A stretch of 64,000 nucleotides of DNA, taken from Microthyrium microscopicum. Taxonomy: Eukaryota > Ascomycota > Dothideomycetes > Microthyriales > Microthyriaceae. The notes beneath the pieces were generated by a model that worked only from the letters and a program-made list of their open reading frames with translations, searched no databases and had not been told where the DNA came from. Within the stretch, counting starts at the first letter, position 1. Each line of letters starts with the position of its first letter. Positions 1 through 10,532 of this stretch are shown one piece after another. The translations under genes and the position numbers were made by a program. The stretch is taken from assembly GCA_010405405.1 (NCBI GenBank), contig MU004247.1:74501-138500 (forward strand), written 5' to 3'.

Positions 1-70
1 GTTGCTCGGCAGATGGGTCATTATTCCCTAGCTGGCTCCAAAATCTGGAAGCTATTACGGCTCCTATCGA

Positions 71-121
71 TCAGATGAATCAGATGAATCGGATGAATCG
101 GACGAGTCATCCGAGTCGTCC
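71..121. repeat. 9-bp Ser/Asp/Glu-coding repeat
   Basis: About five to six imperfect copies of a 9 bp unit (TCAGATGAA, drifting to TCGGACGAG). On the plus strand one frame reads as a Ser-Asp-Glu tract; on the minus strand a frame reads Ser/Asp. It lies just past the predicted stop of the neighbouring minus-strand secreted protein. It could be the tail of a plus-strand exon entering from the left, which follows a possible acceptor at position 31, but this is unproven. Confidence 0.5.
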
Positions 122-139
122 GAATTGGAAGATCTCGAA

Positions 140-596
140 TCACAAGATCGTAATCTCTTGACTATTCTCGATATTAGTGACATGGATCGACTTTGTATGT
201 TTTGGACTGCCGGTGGTAAGACACTTACAGCATGCTGCGTTGCTCTCGCCTTGTACATTTCCCTCAGTAACGTAGCAGATACCTCCATTCTTTGCTTTAT
301 GCCCCAGCCAGTAAGCACTGTTAACCTGTTAGTGATCATCATGTCTTACGCGCCCAACTTTTGGAGTTTACTTACTCGCCCACCTGTCTAACACATTCGA
401 AAGGTACAGTGCCGGAGAAGGTGGACCCATCGACTACCACATTTTGAATTAACTCGTTCTGGTAGACTCCATTTGCGTCACCTCGGACACATTCCAGACC
501 GTAGTTAGGTCGAGCGTCGTAAGCAACGATAGGACACCGAACACTAGCGGCAGCAAGCCCAGTGCAAAACAGAACAGAAAAAATCGAAGAGAGCAT
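140..596 (-). CDS. small secreted cysteine-containing protein
   Basis: Two-exon model: exon 1 596-376, intron 375-318 (GTAAGT donor, CTAAC branch about 10 nt before the acceptor), exon 2 317-140. The result is 132 residues. I chose the Met at 596 because it opens directly into a hydrophobic signal peptide (MLSSIFSVLFCTGLAAAS); the upstream Met adds only a non-signal-like stretch. The mature part is about 114 residues with seven Cys, including an adjacent Cys-Cys pair followed by CKC-type spacing. No enzyme family is recognised. Size, secretion and Cys content fit a candidate effector or extracellular fungal small protein. A second GTAAGT inside exon 2 could end the protein differently. The signal peptide and exon 1 are well supported; the C-terminus is less so. 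Confidence 0.6.
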
Positions 597-1139
597 CTTG
601 ATGTTGTGTAAAAGAGTGTAAAGGTTGAGGAATACTCCCATAAATCACTGGGGGTCAGCAGCATATAAAAAGAATATTCTTTGGTCCGGGCATACTCTTA
701 CAAGCTAACGTGTACGTAATTAGCTCGGGATTTATATTCTGCACGCGTGTACTAAAGTGCGTGTTCCTTAAAGTATGCTGAGTACACGTGGTGGACTGTG
801 ATATAGGTGTTATATGCAAAACTAGGAAGTGAGTATGAATTCCGAGGAACCGCTGATTTAGATTCAACCAATTATGCCAAGCGAACGTTCTATATTTCCT
901 AACTAGTTGTCAACCTAGTGTTCCCCAAACAATGGACAAGGTTGACGCAAAGAACGATATTTATATTATAGTTGGTGCAGTCTCATGTATGGACTTTGCC
1001 TTCAGGAACGAGGAACAGAGTTGGCGAAACGTAATTCGTCTTCTCCACATTTCTGGGAATCCCTGGTCACGTTCTCAAAATAGACTACGACCTTATATAT
1101 TCCTTAAGAGTAGGTAGTTCACTATCGATCGCTTTAAGG
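597..1139. other. intergenic, no convincing gene
   Basis: Upstream region of the small secreted protein. A 61-codon open frame at 932-1117 (plus) has no recognisable domain, signal or codon pattern, so I leave it out. No RNA gene is seen. Confidence 0.5.
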
Positions 1140-1555
1140 ATAATAGTAAAGGTGTAGATCTAGCGTTAATGCTTCTACGAGCTACTCTTTATTATTAATC
1201 TACGTACGCTCTAAATAAAAACTAGGTAATATTAATTATAATAAAGTTACTAATATAATACTAGAATAAAAGTCTAAGTAGCTTAGCTTATATATTTTCT
1301 AAATAGTTTTAAAGTAATTATAAATAAAAATAATAAACTAAAAATATACTTTAAAATAAATCTAAGTACTAATAAACTACTTAGATTTTTATTTTAAAAC
1401 TCTATATCTTTTATATATTAAGTCGTTTTTAATAATAGTAGTATTCTTCTTATTATTTTATATAGACTTAAGAAGAGAACTAGTTTATCTCGTCTTAATC
1501 TATACGCTACTATATACAAAACATACTAGTATATACTTATCTAATGGTCTCTTTG
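1140..1555. other. AT-rich, RIP-like island with a hairpin
   Basis: About 400 bp in which CpA and TpG nearly vanish and TA, CTA and TAG dominate, like the large block at 38-62 kb. At its centre lies an imperfect inverted repeat (1351-1368 against 1378-1397, loop about 9 nt). This suggests a mutated relic of a small repeat or MITE-like element. Terminal repeats and a target duplication could not be identified with confidence. Confidence 0.55.
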
Positions 1556-1570
1556 GTATACTTTGCTTCC

Positions 1571-1924
1571 TTAGTGAGTTGATAATAGAGGGGTATAAGG
1601 GAGCATCTTCCTCCACAATCCGCAAGCATCTGGCCGCTTACTAACTGCTTGACGCTCACAGCGCCGCCAAATCTTCACCATCTCCAACTTAGCAATCGGT
1701 TCTTCAGGATTTTGCTGACCGGTCACAACTATCCCATTTGGGTCGTACCGTACCACCAAATTTGACCCCACCTGGCCACTCTCCAATTGAACAACGCCCC
1801 CTTGAACTCCCCCACCCCCGGTGGCTTGTCGATCGCTGAAATAGGCTCGTCGATGCCAACTCTCCGAGCTCATTGCCGTTCCTTCTGACCCCTCAATGGA
1901 CTTTGGAGGACTCGTACGGAGCAT
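1571..1924 (-). CDS. hypothetical ORF next to AT-rich island
   Basis: Open frame of 117 codons from a Met at 1924, Gly/Val-rich in the middle and basic toward the C-terminus. No domain recognised. It stops immediately beside the AT-rich island, so it may be a truncated remnant. It cannot be joined to the ORF at 2035-2451 by an acceptable splice, because stops intervene in every phase tried. Weak support. Confidence 0.2.
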   Translation of the reverse strand: MLRTSPPKSIEGSEGTAMSSESWHRRAYFSDRQATGGGGVQGGVVQLESGQVGSNLVVRYDPNGIVVTGQQNPEEPIAKLEMVKIWRRCERQAVSKRPDACGLWRKMLPYTPLLSTH

Positions 1925-2034
1925 GAAAGAGCAAGGCAAACAGAGTCATCATGGCTATTAAGGTTGTGGATGAGGTTGTGCCATCATCGTCAATGAGATA
2001 CACACGTAAACCCGACTAGTTGGGAGTACAAAGG

Positions 2035-2451
2035 TTACCCAGCAGCCAGGTGCAGAAGCTGTGTTGTCAACCTTGCACTCAAATAGGTATCGCTCCGATC
2101 CGGTCCGATATATTCAACACTCTCCCCCTTTGGTTCCTTATTGGTAGCTTCGAAACTAGTACCGGTATCTGCTCCAGACCCAACTTCAATGCGAACCAGC
2201 GCAAGACAACAATCAGGATACGTGACTTTATCTATTGTGACTCCTCTCACCGTAATTTGATATTGGCCAGTGGTCGGTAGAATACGATGCTTGACATCGT
2301 CTCGGACTGCCAATTGCATCTGAGTCACAGCCACTTGGCCCTCTCCATCTTCAGTGGTGCCTTGCTTTTCGCGTCTTGCAGCTTTTCCTTGCAGCACTTG
2401 AGAGAACCATCTCATAGATTGCCACGTCGCCAGCCTGTAGTTTGCCTGCAC
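2035..2451 (-). CDS. hypothetical ORF
   Basis: Open frame of 138 codons between the AT-rich island and the 3' end of the HET gene. Composition looks protein-like (alternating beta-type segments, one Cys-Cys pair), but there is no recognised family, no signal peptide and no clear intron to a neighbour. It may be an exon of a gene I could not resolve or a decayed fragment. Confidence 0.25.
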   Translation of the reverse strand: MQANYRLATWQSMRWFSQVLQGKAARREKQGTTEDGEGQVAVTQMQLAVRDDVKHRILPTTGQYQITVRGVTIDKVTYPDCCLALVRIEVGSGADTGTSFEATNKEPKGESVEYIGPDRSDTYLSARLTTQLLHLAAG

Positions 2452-2624
2452 TAGGCAACGGTGCGCGCAGAATGAGACGATGCATTGTCAGTTCTCCTCC
2501 GAGTCGTCCCGCACCGAGTTGTCGACTCCCATGATGTGTTCAAGTCGCTGCAAAGAGCTTCAGATTGAGAAAACAAATGATACTATATTCAAGAGGCGTA
2601 TTATATGCTTCATCTCATCAGCCA

Positions 2625-4774
2625 TCAAACTAAGGTTACCTCAACCAAATCGAACCTTGCAAAAAATCCAGGCCAGAAGTTGCGACTGACTCCTACTCGT
2701 CGGTATATCATATCACCACACTGCTCTAGCAAGAGCATGGAAGAGGAGCTCAATTGTAGACAATTTACCTCCAATGAGCCACTGAATGCCCTTTCAATGT
2801 CTTGGACAAAGTCGAGATGGCCATATACTTCGTCTTTGCGATTACCTGTAACCACCATCCGCCCATCGGAGGTATGTATGGCATGAACTGAATCGTCAAC
2901 CGAGAAATCATCGCTCAAGACTTCCGTGCCTTGCTTGTTGATAACGAAGACTTCTTTCCAGGGCTTCAAGGTAGAAGTATCGGACCAGAAGGGTCGAAGT
3001 CGTCCCTTGACTTTTATACTTTTGATCAAAGATCCTTGATGAACAGCCTCATCAGCATGCCACTTTGGGTTCTGTACAGGCAATGAGTCGAGCTTGAGCT
3101 CTAAATCGTTTGTACTTGGTTCATAAATGCTGCTGAACCTCTTAGGATGCGTCCAAATCATTGTCTTCATCGGCAAAGCCGCCCACGACCACGAAGGAAT
3201 ACTTTTCAAAACGTCATCACAGCCATCTCTATCCGCCAGACTCACCACCCGCCAGCCCAAATGTTCCGGGAGACCACTACGCCACAGCCCAGCAACATAC
3301 TGATCGAGACCCTGAAAACTGTCATGATATCGCGCCGCAATCCCACTAATCGCCGCAAACCGATCAACCGACCTGCCAATATCGCGTTTAGCATAAGACT
3401 CCACACTCCTCAACCACTCAGTTCTCACCACTTCAGCCCTATCCTTTCGACAAGCCAACAAAAAGTTTTCCTCCAACGACATCACCAAATTAATCTCCGC
3501 CACCCGTGGGGTTGGTCTAAACTTCGGTTCCTTCACGCCCTCAATCCACTGCGCCTGCGCACAGCTCCAGTACATACCCTGCGCAAACCAGTATATGCGT
3601 TTTGGGCTTAAAAGCTCCTCCTGTAGCGTCCACGCCCGACCAGCGAGGGGAGAATGCTCGCGCGCATCGTCGAGAGTGGTGTCGATGCTGATGATTTCGT
3701 AGCCGTTGAGTGAGCAGGAGGATTCCATGTAGCGCCAGGCGTTGCGGGGGCGAAGAAAACCTTCTGTTGCTTTGGTGGTGGAGGAGAGGGAGAGGGTGAA
3801 GAGGGCGTTGCCGTAGTAGGTGTGCATGAGGCCGAGTTCGTGTGTTTTGTCTGGGTTGGGAGACTCGTCTCGGAGGATACATACTGCGTCGATCTGAGGG
3901 CTGTTAGGCTCGTGTGGGAAGAGGAGAGCATTGATACTTGATGGACTGAAGGGGAGAGGTGAGACTTACCCATATGTATTCTATTCCCACGTCCCGAGTG
4001 AACTTTATAGCATCGACAATCGTCTTTGGAAATTCCGAGATCGAAAACGGACTAAGTCTTCTCTCCTCACTCGCACTCCACGTATTTCCCCTATCCACTA
4101 ACGTTCTCTCCTCATCATTCAAATCACCCCAGCAATAACTCAACGCCACATATCTGACGTTCAGCGAATCCGCCAACTTCACAATCTGGACTCTCTCACC
4201 ATCGAGTATCCTAATCAGCCTCGTCGGATTCACGCCAGACCAGTGAAGGCGCCGACACTCATCATGTTCCTCCAAACAAGCATCCAGCCATGCCTTCGCT
4301 TGCCGTGCAACGGATGGATCATTCGCATCAATATGCACCATCTGTAGATACTGTAACTGCTTCGCTTTGGAGCAGGCTATATATGCCGGTCTGATGTGTT
4401 CAGGAGCGCCCTGGACACTGAGTTGTAATATCAAGTCACCTCCCTCCCCTATTTTCCCCCTCGAGGATACCAAGCAGCCAACAACGGCACATCCCCCATT
4501 TTCACTTCCCTCCAACGCTTCCTCATCCGCCCAAGAGCCTTGCGCTTTAACAAGCGCACGCTCAAAAGCTCGACAGGAGCGACACTGGTCTGCACAGTCC
4601 CTCAGCTGCTTGAAGTTGTCATGGAAGATGGCTGGTTGGCGCTGAGATATGGGGACTCTGTTTCTGTGGTCCCGAAAGGGGCGGTCAAGGCCGTATTTGC
4701 AGCCGTGGCAGATCCCGAGGTTACTGGAAAGGTCTCGTTCGATTTTGGAGAATTGGTTGGTTGTTGATGGTGGT

Positions 4775-4809
<35 letters not shown>

Positions 4810-4896
4810 GATTTTGGGTGGGTTTGGTGCGTCAGCCTGATGAGTAATTTCCGCGGCTTTGCTGGCTTTCTTTTTACGGGACGGTAGGAATGGCAT
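2625..4896 (-). CDS. HET-domain (heterokaryon incompatibility) protein
   Basis: Two exons: 4896-3970 and 3893-2625, with a 76 bp intron (GTAAGT donor, CAG acceptor) in phase 0, giving 731 residues. HET-domain motifs appear in order: RYVALSYCWGD (block A); then PKTIVDAIKFTRDVGIEYIW, joined across the intron to IDAVCILRDE (block B); then MHTYYGNALFTLS (block C). These proteins act in allorecognition, triggering growth arrest or death when incompatible hyphae fuse. Before the HET domain lies a Cys-rich segment (CHGC ... CADQCRSC) and an 11-residue Asn run coded by a GTT/AAC microsatellite. The Met at 4896 (MPFLPSRKKK) was chosen over the one 19 codons upstream because the upstream stretch lacks protein-like character. 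The C-terminal half is typical for the family but has no named domain, and the partner and allele specificity are unknown. Confidence 0.9.
4777..4809. repeat. (GTT/AAC)11 microsatellite in HET gene
   Basis: Eleven perfect copies of a trinucleotide that encode eleven consecutive Asn residues in the N-terminal region of the HET protein. Perfect copies of one codon suggest recent slippage and probable length polymorphism between strains. Confidence 0.95.
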
Positions 4897-5445
4897 TGTG
4901 GTTTGAACAGTGGTCAGAGGGTGTGTAAGGCTGAAGAATCTCGAAGTCTCCACTACATCTTATCTGTATTATATGAAAATGAGAACAACTCTATCTCGAA
5001 CTCATAAGGTCCGTCGTCACACCATAAAAGTTGGCAAACGTCTCAGCCGCGACGCCCTACCAAGAGTCGTAATTTCTATGGCAGGCCGTCAAAAGGTTCC
5101 AATCATATCGTGGAGTTGCCTCAAAACTTTTATGATTGGATTTAGAGGTCGAACCGCCCTCAACTCTGCAAGTTTATACTCTTGGCTGTAGTCTTGGCCT
5201 GCTGCAAATGTCCTAATAGATCAAAGAGGCATCCAATGGATAGACTGAATGCGCATCCAATACGAAAACCTGCTTAGGATGCTGCAGTGAACAGAGGAAA
5301 CAGAGCCTCATGTGGATGGTCGCGTGTGCACATATTGTGGTTGTGTGATCATTGCATTTTATCTGAGAGTTAGATCCTAACGTTTTACGCATGAATAGAT
5401 TTGACGTCCGTGTTACACTCCATAAATCATTATTCAAAGAGCAAG
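4897..5445. other. intergenic between divergent genes
   Basis: About 550 bp between the HET gene (minus) and the four-TM gene (plus), presumably holding both promoters. Short ORFs here look random. I could not identify a confident TATA box or operator. Confidence 0.5.
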
Positions 5446-6219
5446 ATGATCTTTGAGTACAACAAAATGGGGTTCCGTCAAGCCTGGCTCGATCGCGGTC
5501 GAGATGCTTCCTGGACACTAACATACGCTTTCAATCTCTTGATGGGTATCGGACTATTAATTGCCAGCGAGATCACAAACAAGTACGGCCGTGAGATATT
5601 CGGCGCTTCAGCAACCAACAACGCAGCCGGATCAGGCAATGATAGTGGATTTGAAGAGAACGCTGCGGCGATCAACCTCGTGGAACGAGATCATGCGCTT
5701 GCTCGTAGTGGAGTTGTCTCCTCCAATCGGTATTGCTGTGGTGTGAATCAAGTTCCTTACAATTTAGAGAATACCATTCTAAAAGTCCCAGGGCGCTGTC
5801 TCCATCATACTCACGATAACTTCCTTCGCCGCCTACAAATATCTCGATCACAAACGGCATCGCAAGGACACGAGGAAGGATTACGATCAGCGATCTGTTG
5901 TCGTTCTGGTTTTTTGTGTATTCAATGTTATCCTTTCTGGCGCATGTGTTGGTCTCATTGTTGGATTTGTTATAACGAGCCGAGCTGTGAAGCTGTATAC
6001 TACTGTGGAGTCATCTGCAACGCCGGGATACTTGATTGCGGCAGCTGTGATGGCGAGGTTGAATGCGTGAGTTTATCCAGACTGGAGAGAGTCTATTACT
6101 GACTTGATAGGGCAACGTTGTTCAGTACTGTGTTTCATGACTTCAAGAAGTTACGCTGGGAGCGAAGAATTGTCAAGCGAGATGATGAGGAGAGGGTAGT
6201 TCCTGAGCAAGAGAAATAA
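5446..6219 (+). CDS. four-TM membrane protein, unknown function
   Basis: Four exons: 5446-5590, 5646-5740, 5792-6066 and 6111-6219. The introns are 55, 51 and 44 bp with phases 1, 0 and 2 that all agree; the last has a perfect CTGAC branch site. The product is 207 residues. Hydrophobic segments lie near residues 18-42, 63-95, 110-140 and 153-175. A basic linker (YLDHKRHRKDTRKDYDQR) sits between TM2 and TM3, and the charged C-terminal tail ends in EQEK. No family is recognised; the layout resembles the many small four-TM fungal integral membrane proteins. Met 5446 opens the hydrophilic N-terminus; in-frame Mets at 5401 and 5467 are alternatives. Confidence 0.7.
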
Positions 6220-6487
6220 TCTATCATATTCAATGGGCTGAGCTGTCAGTATGATGGAGTATTTTTACATAACAGTATGGGCGAGAAAGAGAATCAACGT
6301 TGAGTCTGAGACTGCTTTCGGTATATGGTAATCGTGGATATCAAAAAGAAAAGGGGTATTGTTTGAATTCACTAAACTTGAGACCGGACTATTCTACAGC
6401 TCTCCGAAGCTTCGCTCAGCACACGATGCAGCTTTTGTGTATGATTCGATGAAATGGAACTGTTTCTACAGTTCCCTTGACTCTTCA

Positions 6488-8628
6488 TCATACCTCCAGA
6501 CGCAATGCGTCATATTGCACATACACGGATCCAGGTAACCTCGCCAAATTTCTATAAGTAATTCCATGTGGTAGGCTTAGAGTCAAAACATTATCTCCAT
6601 CTTTCAGTAAGGATGAATCAAAGACAAACTTATGCCCAGTGTTGTAACATGTAATGCCTGATCGAACAGCACAAGAGGAGGAATGGGTATAGCTGGTCAT
6701 ATATTAGTCTGACATGTAGTCTGGTCCGAGTTGAAGACTCACGGTATGACCCAGTCGCCAATAGACTTTCCGTTCACCGTCGCTTTAATTGGGAGGTTGG
6801 CATGCGCAAGACCGGCAACCTTGGCTATATGCTCATTGCCAGCACCTGTTCTGACACCAGCGGCTTGAACTGTCAAGGTTGCTTCTGAAGTATTCTTTGG
6901 AAGGTCTGCGGTCTTCATGGGCCAAACAACTTTCCATGTACTTGATTTGGGATTACTCCATTGAGCATAGTTCCAGTCTTTCTCTGGTGTCGATTTTCCG
7001 ATATAATATTCAACGCCATTGGGAAAGTCCTTTCCAAAATCGTATGCCCCGTAGAAGATACGGTATTCTTGTAGTCCCATGCGATGTTCTTTATCAACCG
7101 CATATCCGTGTCTGAATTCACCAGCCGAGTGATCTGGAGTCCCGATTCGCCAGATTTCTTTGCCGTGGTTCTCCTCGACCCAATTGACGTCGAAGATTGG
7201 GCTATTGCGGTTCACGACTACATTGTCTGTAGCCCACTGGCCGAAAACTCCATCAGCGTAAATGGTCACGCGGTACTTTCCAGGAACAACGTCTTCAATG
7301 ATCGCTGTCCCGTTATCAGGAATGCGGGTCCAGTATTGCTGAGTGTTTGGTGCGCCAGCATTATCCTGAACGTCCATTCCTGAGGCGGACAGGATTACAT
7401 AGGCTTTTTTAGCTCCAGGTGGGAGAGTTATTTGAGCTTCAAAGTCTTCTCGCTCCGCTGGTGGGATATAACTTGGTACATGTCTTGCCATTTCGTTCAG
7501 GAATTCCATTGGAGGTCGATAGTTTCTTGCTTCTTCGTAGGGTACTGTGAACGGTGTGCCAGGTGGGTGGTGAGTGAATAGATAGTAGTTCTATAGAATA
7601 GTGAGCAAAGTAGCTTGACATGCGCGAGAACGCTATACATACTGGACCAAATGTCCGATCAAAGCCTTCATGAAGAGCCGGCACATTCGCGCCATAATGA
7701 TTAGAAACTGCAGGATGTTAGTATGTTCATGAACCCAAGTAGGAGTCATATACTGACTGAAGTAGTCGTATACAATTCCGTCTACAGTCAACTCCGAATG
7801 CAAAGGGCCGCCATAGTAGTTTTCTCGATTCCACATAGTCAACCATGCACCCCAAGTACCATTGCCCATCTTACTCCCGTCTCCAAATAGGCCGTGAGCT
7901 TCATGGTCCCTCCAAGTGTCAGCGAAACTATACTTGGTAAAGTATTTATGAGTTTCTCTGACATAAGGATCATCTGGAAACGGTGATAAATCCAAAGTTG
8001 CATCTTGCACATATTTGGCTGCATTAATATTCTTTTTTAATGGCGCTGGTGCAACAGTTGTGGGATTCGTCACGAAATGTGTCCATAGGTCGGTGTTTGG
8101 TCGGAATAACGTCCTGAGCTCCTGTAAAACAGGTCGAGTTGGTCCTTTTATACCTTCCGCTTTGGTATACGCCAGTCGGCTGAATGTATGAAGACCCGTC
8201 TCATTTTCTCGGAGAAAGGTATAGAACTGCATGACCTGACCACTGCGATGATGTCGATCAGTGAATGAAAAGCCTCCAAATTCAACTCCAAGAGAGTCTT
8301 TGCCTTGGTGAGCTTTGTAGTCCGCATTGGCTCCCGGAGTATAGAATCCTCGATCTTCAAGAACACAATTGCAGTCAAGATATGGGCCGACTCCAGATAT
8401 TCCGTTTCCAGTAGGACCACCAGGGATGGGATCTTCCCATATTTCTCTCCCTATTAGATCTTGCTTGTCAAGTTTAAGTCGTTCCATCTCCCCATTCCGC
8501 ATGTTGACAGTAAAGTCAAGCCTGCCATTGCGAACTCTGATTTTGCTCCGATGTACCTCAACCACAACTTCGGCACATGTCATCAGTATCGCTCCAAGCC
8601 ATATGACCAGTAGTTGAAAGAGTCGCAT
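6488..8628 (-). CDS. rhamnogalacturonan (rhamnogalacturonate) lyase, PL4
   Basis: Four exons: 8628-7758, 7707-7643, 7590-6743 and 6692-6488. The introns are 50-52 bp with consistent phases; total 662 residues. A clear signal peptide (MRLFQLLVIWLGAILMTCA) shows secretion. The sequence follows polysaccharide lyase family 4: an N-terminal beta-sandwich catalytic domain (to about residue 335, with YDYFISNHYGANVPALHEGFDRTFGP at its end), a short fibronectin-like domain (about 365-450, with VPGKYRVTIYADGVFG) and a C-terminal carbohydrate-binding-like domain (about 460-662). Such enzymes cleave the rhamnose-galacturonate backbone of pectin rhamnogalacturonan I by beta-elimination, outside the cell. 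Length fits the fungal RglB/RglC type. It is convergent with the four-TM gene, with 268 bp between the stops. No sign of damage. Confidence 0.93.
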
Positions 8629-9529
8629 ATTATAGTATATGAAAGGTGTTCATTTCGTGAACCAGCTTTTACGCAACAGCCAGCTCACTCGCACAGATTT
8701 GATGATGTTGTACTGTTAAGTTTTGCTGTCGCCATAAAAGGCTGTGCTGCGACGCTGAGGTTGTTGAACAAAAATATACACGATCTCTAAATTGCCATCT
8801 CACAATTACGAGTTATTAAGTGGCACGGACGATGCTTCTCGCCGCGTGGTCGGATGTAAACGAAAGTCAATTTAAACTACTGGGTCAGGAACGATTTACT
8901 TAGGACATGACTTTCTTTAGAACAAGGCTACTACCGACAGTTCCCAGCAGAGCCCTGGACGACATATTGGAATCGACGCGCTCTGGTGAGCTAAATATAT
9001 TCTGTAAGATCTCACCATTGGCTTGCTGCCCTATGATTCTGATCTTAGCATCATGTGCTCGTGAGTCGTACGACGCAAAAGCGGCGATTATCATGGAGTA
9101 GAGTATTCGATGTTAATCACGACTGATCTGCAAACCGCTGAGGATTTTATATCCTGGCGTTCAACCAATCCTGTTTTCCAACGCCTCACGCCTGTATTCT
9201 ATAGTGCAAAGTTAGTAAAGACTCCGGATAGACTCAGGTTCAAGATAACATCAACGGGAAACACAAAGGTTTGTGTCTTTCAGTTGTTCAAGATGAGTGG
9301 AATCAGAGGTTGATCACAATATTCGTTCCTACCTGCAAGGGGATCAACCTTGAGGCAAAATCATCTGTTGTACACTCGCAAAAGCCACTACTGATCGGTT
9401 TACTGCATGCTCCATTCTCAGGTAGTTACACGGCGTAAGGCCGGCAACACCAATGTGGGCATACAAGAATGATTGATGCGCGCGAAAAGCTTGACAGAAT
9501 CAAAAGTCTTGCTCTTCAAATCAATCAAG
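8629..9529. other. intergenic, no convincing gene
   Basis: About 900 bp between the divergently transcribed pectin lyase and the Cys-rich secreted gene. Two 64-codon ORFs overlap antisense at 8900-9101 and another lies at 9110-9313. None has a domain, signal or splice context. Confidence 0.5.
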
Positions 9530-10015
9530 ATGAAGTCTCTCGCGATCATCATACTCACAATACGCTACACCGCCGCCATTCCACAAGCCGTATCAACGGC
9601 CATCCAGATGAGATATGCACCGCGCACTGCAGAGTCCCCACCCGCAACAACCTCACCTCCCGAGTCTCATAGATGTGGTGGCTTCATGTTTCCAACGCTC
9701 AGCTGCCCGTCATCGGAATCATGCTATCGACCATCAACAATTATACCCGAACTCCCCGCATTTTGTATCGGTCAATACTGTGGAGGCTTCACTACTGATC
9801 ATCGCTCGTGTCCGCAAGATCAGGTATGCGCCGAGGAAGGTGCTGCCAATGTTGACCTTCCTGGAAGATGTGTCTTGGAGTCAATGAAATGCGGCAAAGG
9901 TATCGGCTCTTGTCCACAGGATTGGAAGTGCGTCAGAGATCCACACGCGACTTGCGAGTTTGGAAGCGATGGCTGCGAGAGTGTCTGCTACCCAAGTGAC
10001 TTCCAAGTGGCCTGA
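9530..10015 (+). CDS. secreted 14-cysteine protein with three internal repeats
   Basis: Single-exon 161-residue protein. The Met at 9530 was chosen because it starts a signal peptide (MKSLAIIILTIRYTAA); the two upstream in-frame Mets add a non-signal segment. After a Pro/Ser/Thr-rich linker (about residues 25-48) come three units of the form Cys-Gly-(Gly/Lys)...Ser-Cys-Pro-x4-Cys (CGGF..LSCPSSESC, CGGF..RSCPQDQVC, CGKG..SCPQDWKC). Units one and two close with a further Cys, and the end carries CEF..GCESVC. Fourteen Cys would allow seven disulfides. The repeat looks like a small disulfide-stabilised module, but I do not recognise the family. Likely extracellular; binding or effector role is inference only. 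Confidence 0.75.
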   Translation: MKSLAIIILTIRYTAAIPQAVSTAIQMRYAPRTAESPPATTSPPESHRCGGFMFPTLSCPSSESCYRPSTIIPELPAFCIGQYCGGFTTDHRSCPQDQVCAEEGAANVDLPGRCVLESMKCGKGIGSCPQDWKCVRDPHATCEFGSDGCESVCYPSDFQVA

Positions 10016-10532
10016 GAAGCGTATGGAGGGCAAGTCGCGCCTATGGAATCCGAAACGCTGAAGAAATAATGCGGTGTTCGACCTGCAATACCGTACAAAC
10101 TTGATAGCAAATCGAACTGGCCAGGACATGTATTCAGAGTGATGGAGTTGAGAGGATTCGATGATATAGAACTAAATTTCGAAGCAATCATATGACGTTA
10201 ACCTTAAACCACGATCTGGGAGGCGATGCTCTGTTCCTGTTGATCCACCTAAATTAAATGTATATCTGATAGGTCTGGCCAGACGCCCTGAAAATAGCCC
10301 CCGTCAATGCCATGGCCTTAGATGCCCTCTCAGCAAATAGAGACAGCTCTGTGAAGAACGGGGTACTATAGCCAAGTATAGCAAATGAAAATTAAATCGG
10401 TGTTTCTGTCATTAATTTACCAGCAGTGTGTAGGATTTTAGCCAAGCGGTGATCAATGCCATCATGATAGATACACTCCTGTCCTCAACGTCACTGGTTA
10501 AATGTAGTCTGAACCAAATCACGATACTCATA
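10016..10532. other. intergenic, no gene seen
   Basis: Spacer between two plus-strand secreted-protein genes. It contains the 3' region of the Cys-rich gene and the promoter of the lipase gene. No supported feature. Confidence 0.5.

Noticed and set aside
125-391. 88-codon plus ORF with a hydrophobic stretch
   Set aside because: It is largely antisense to the spliced small secreted protein, whose signal peptide and intron are better evidence. The acidic repeat at its start is recorded separately.
932-1117. 61-codon plus ORF
   Set aside because: No homology features; it leads into the AT-rich island.
3147-3611. 154-codon plus ORF
   Set aside because: Antisense shadow of the HET gene second exon; low-complexity Pro/Arg/His translation.
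8900-9313. Overlapping short ORFs on both strands between secreted-protein genes
   Set aside because: Two are exact antisense mirrors, none has a signal, domain or intron context.
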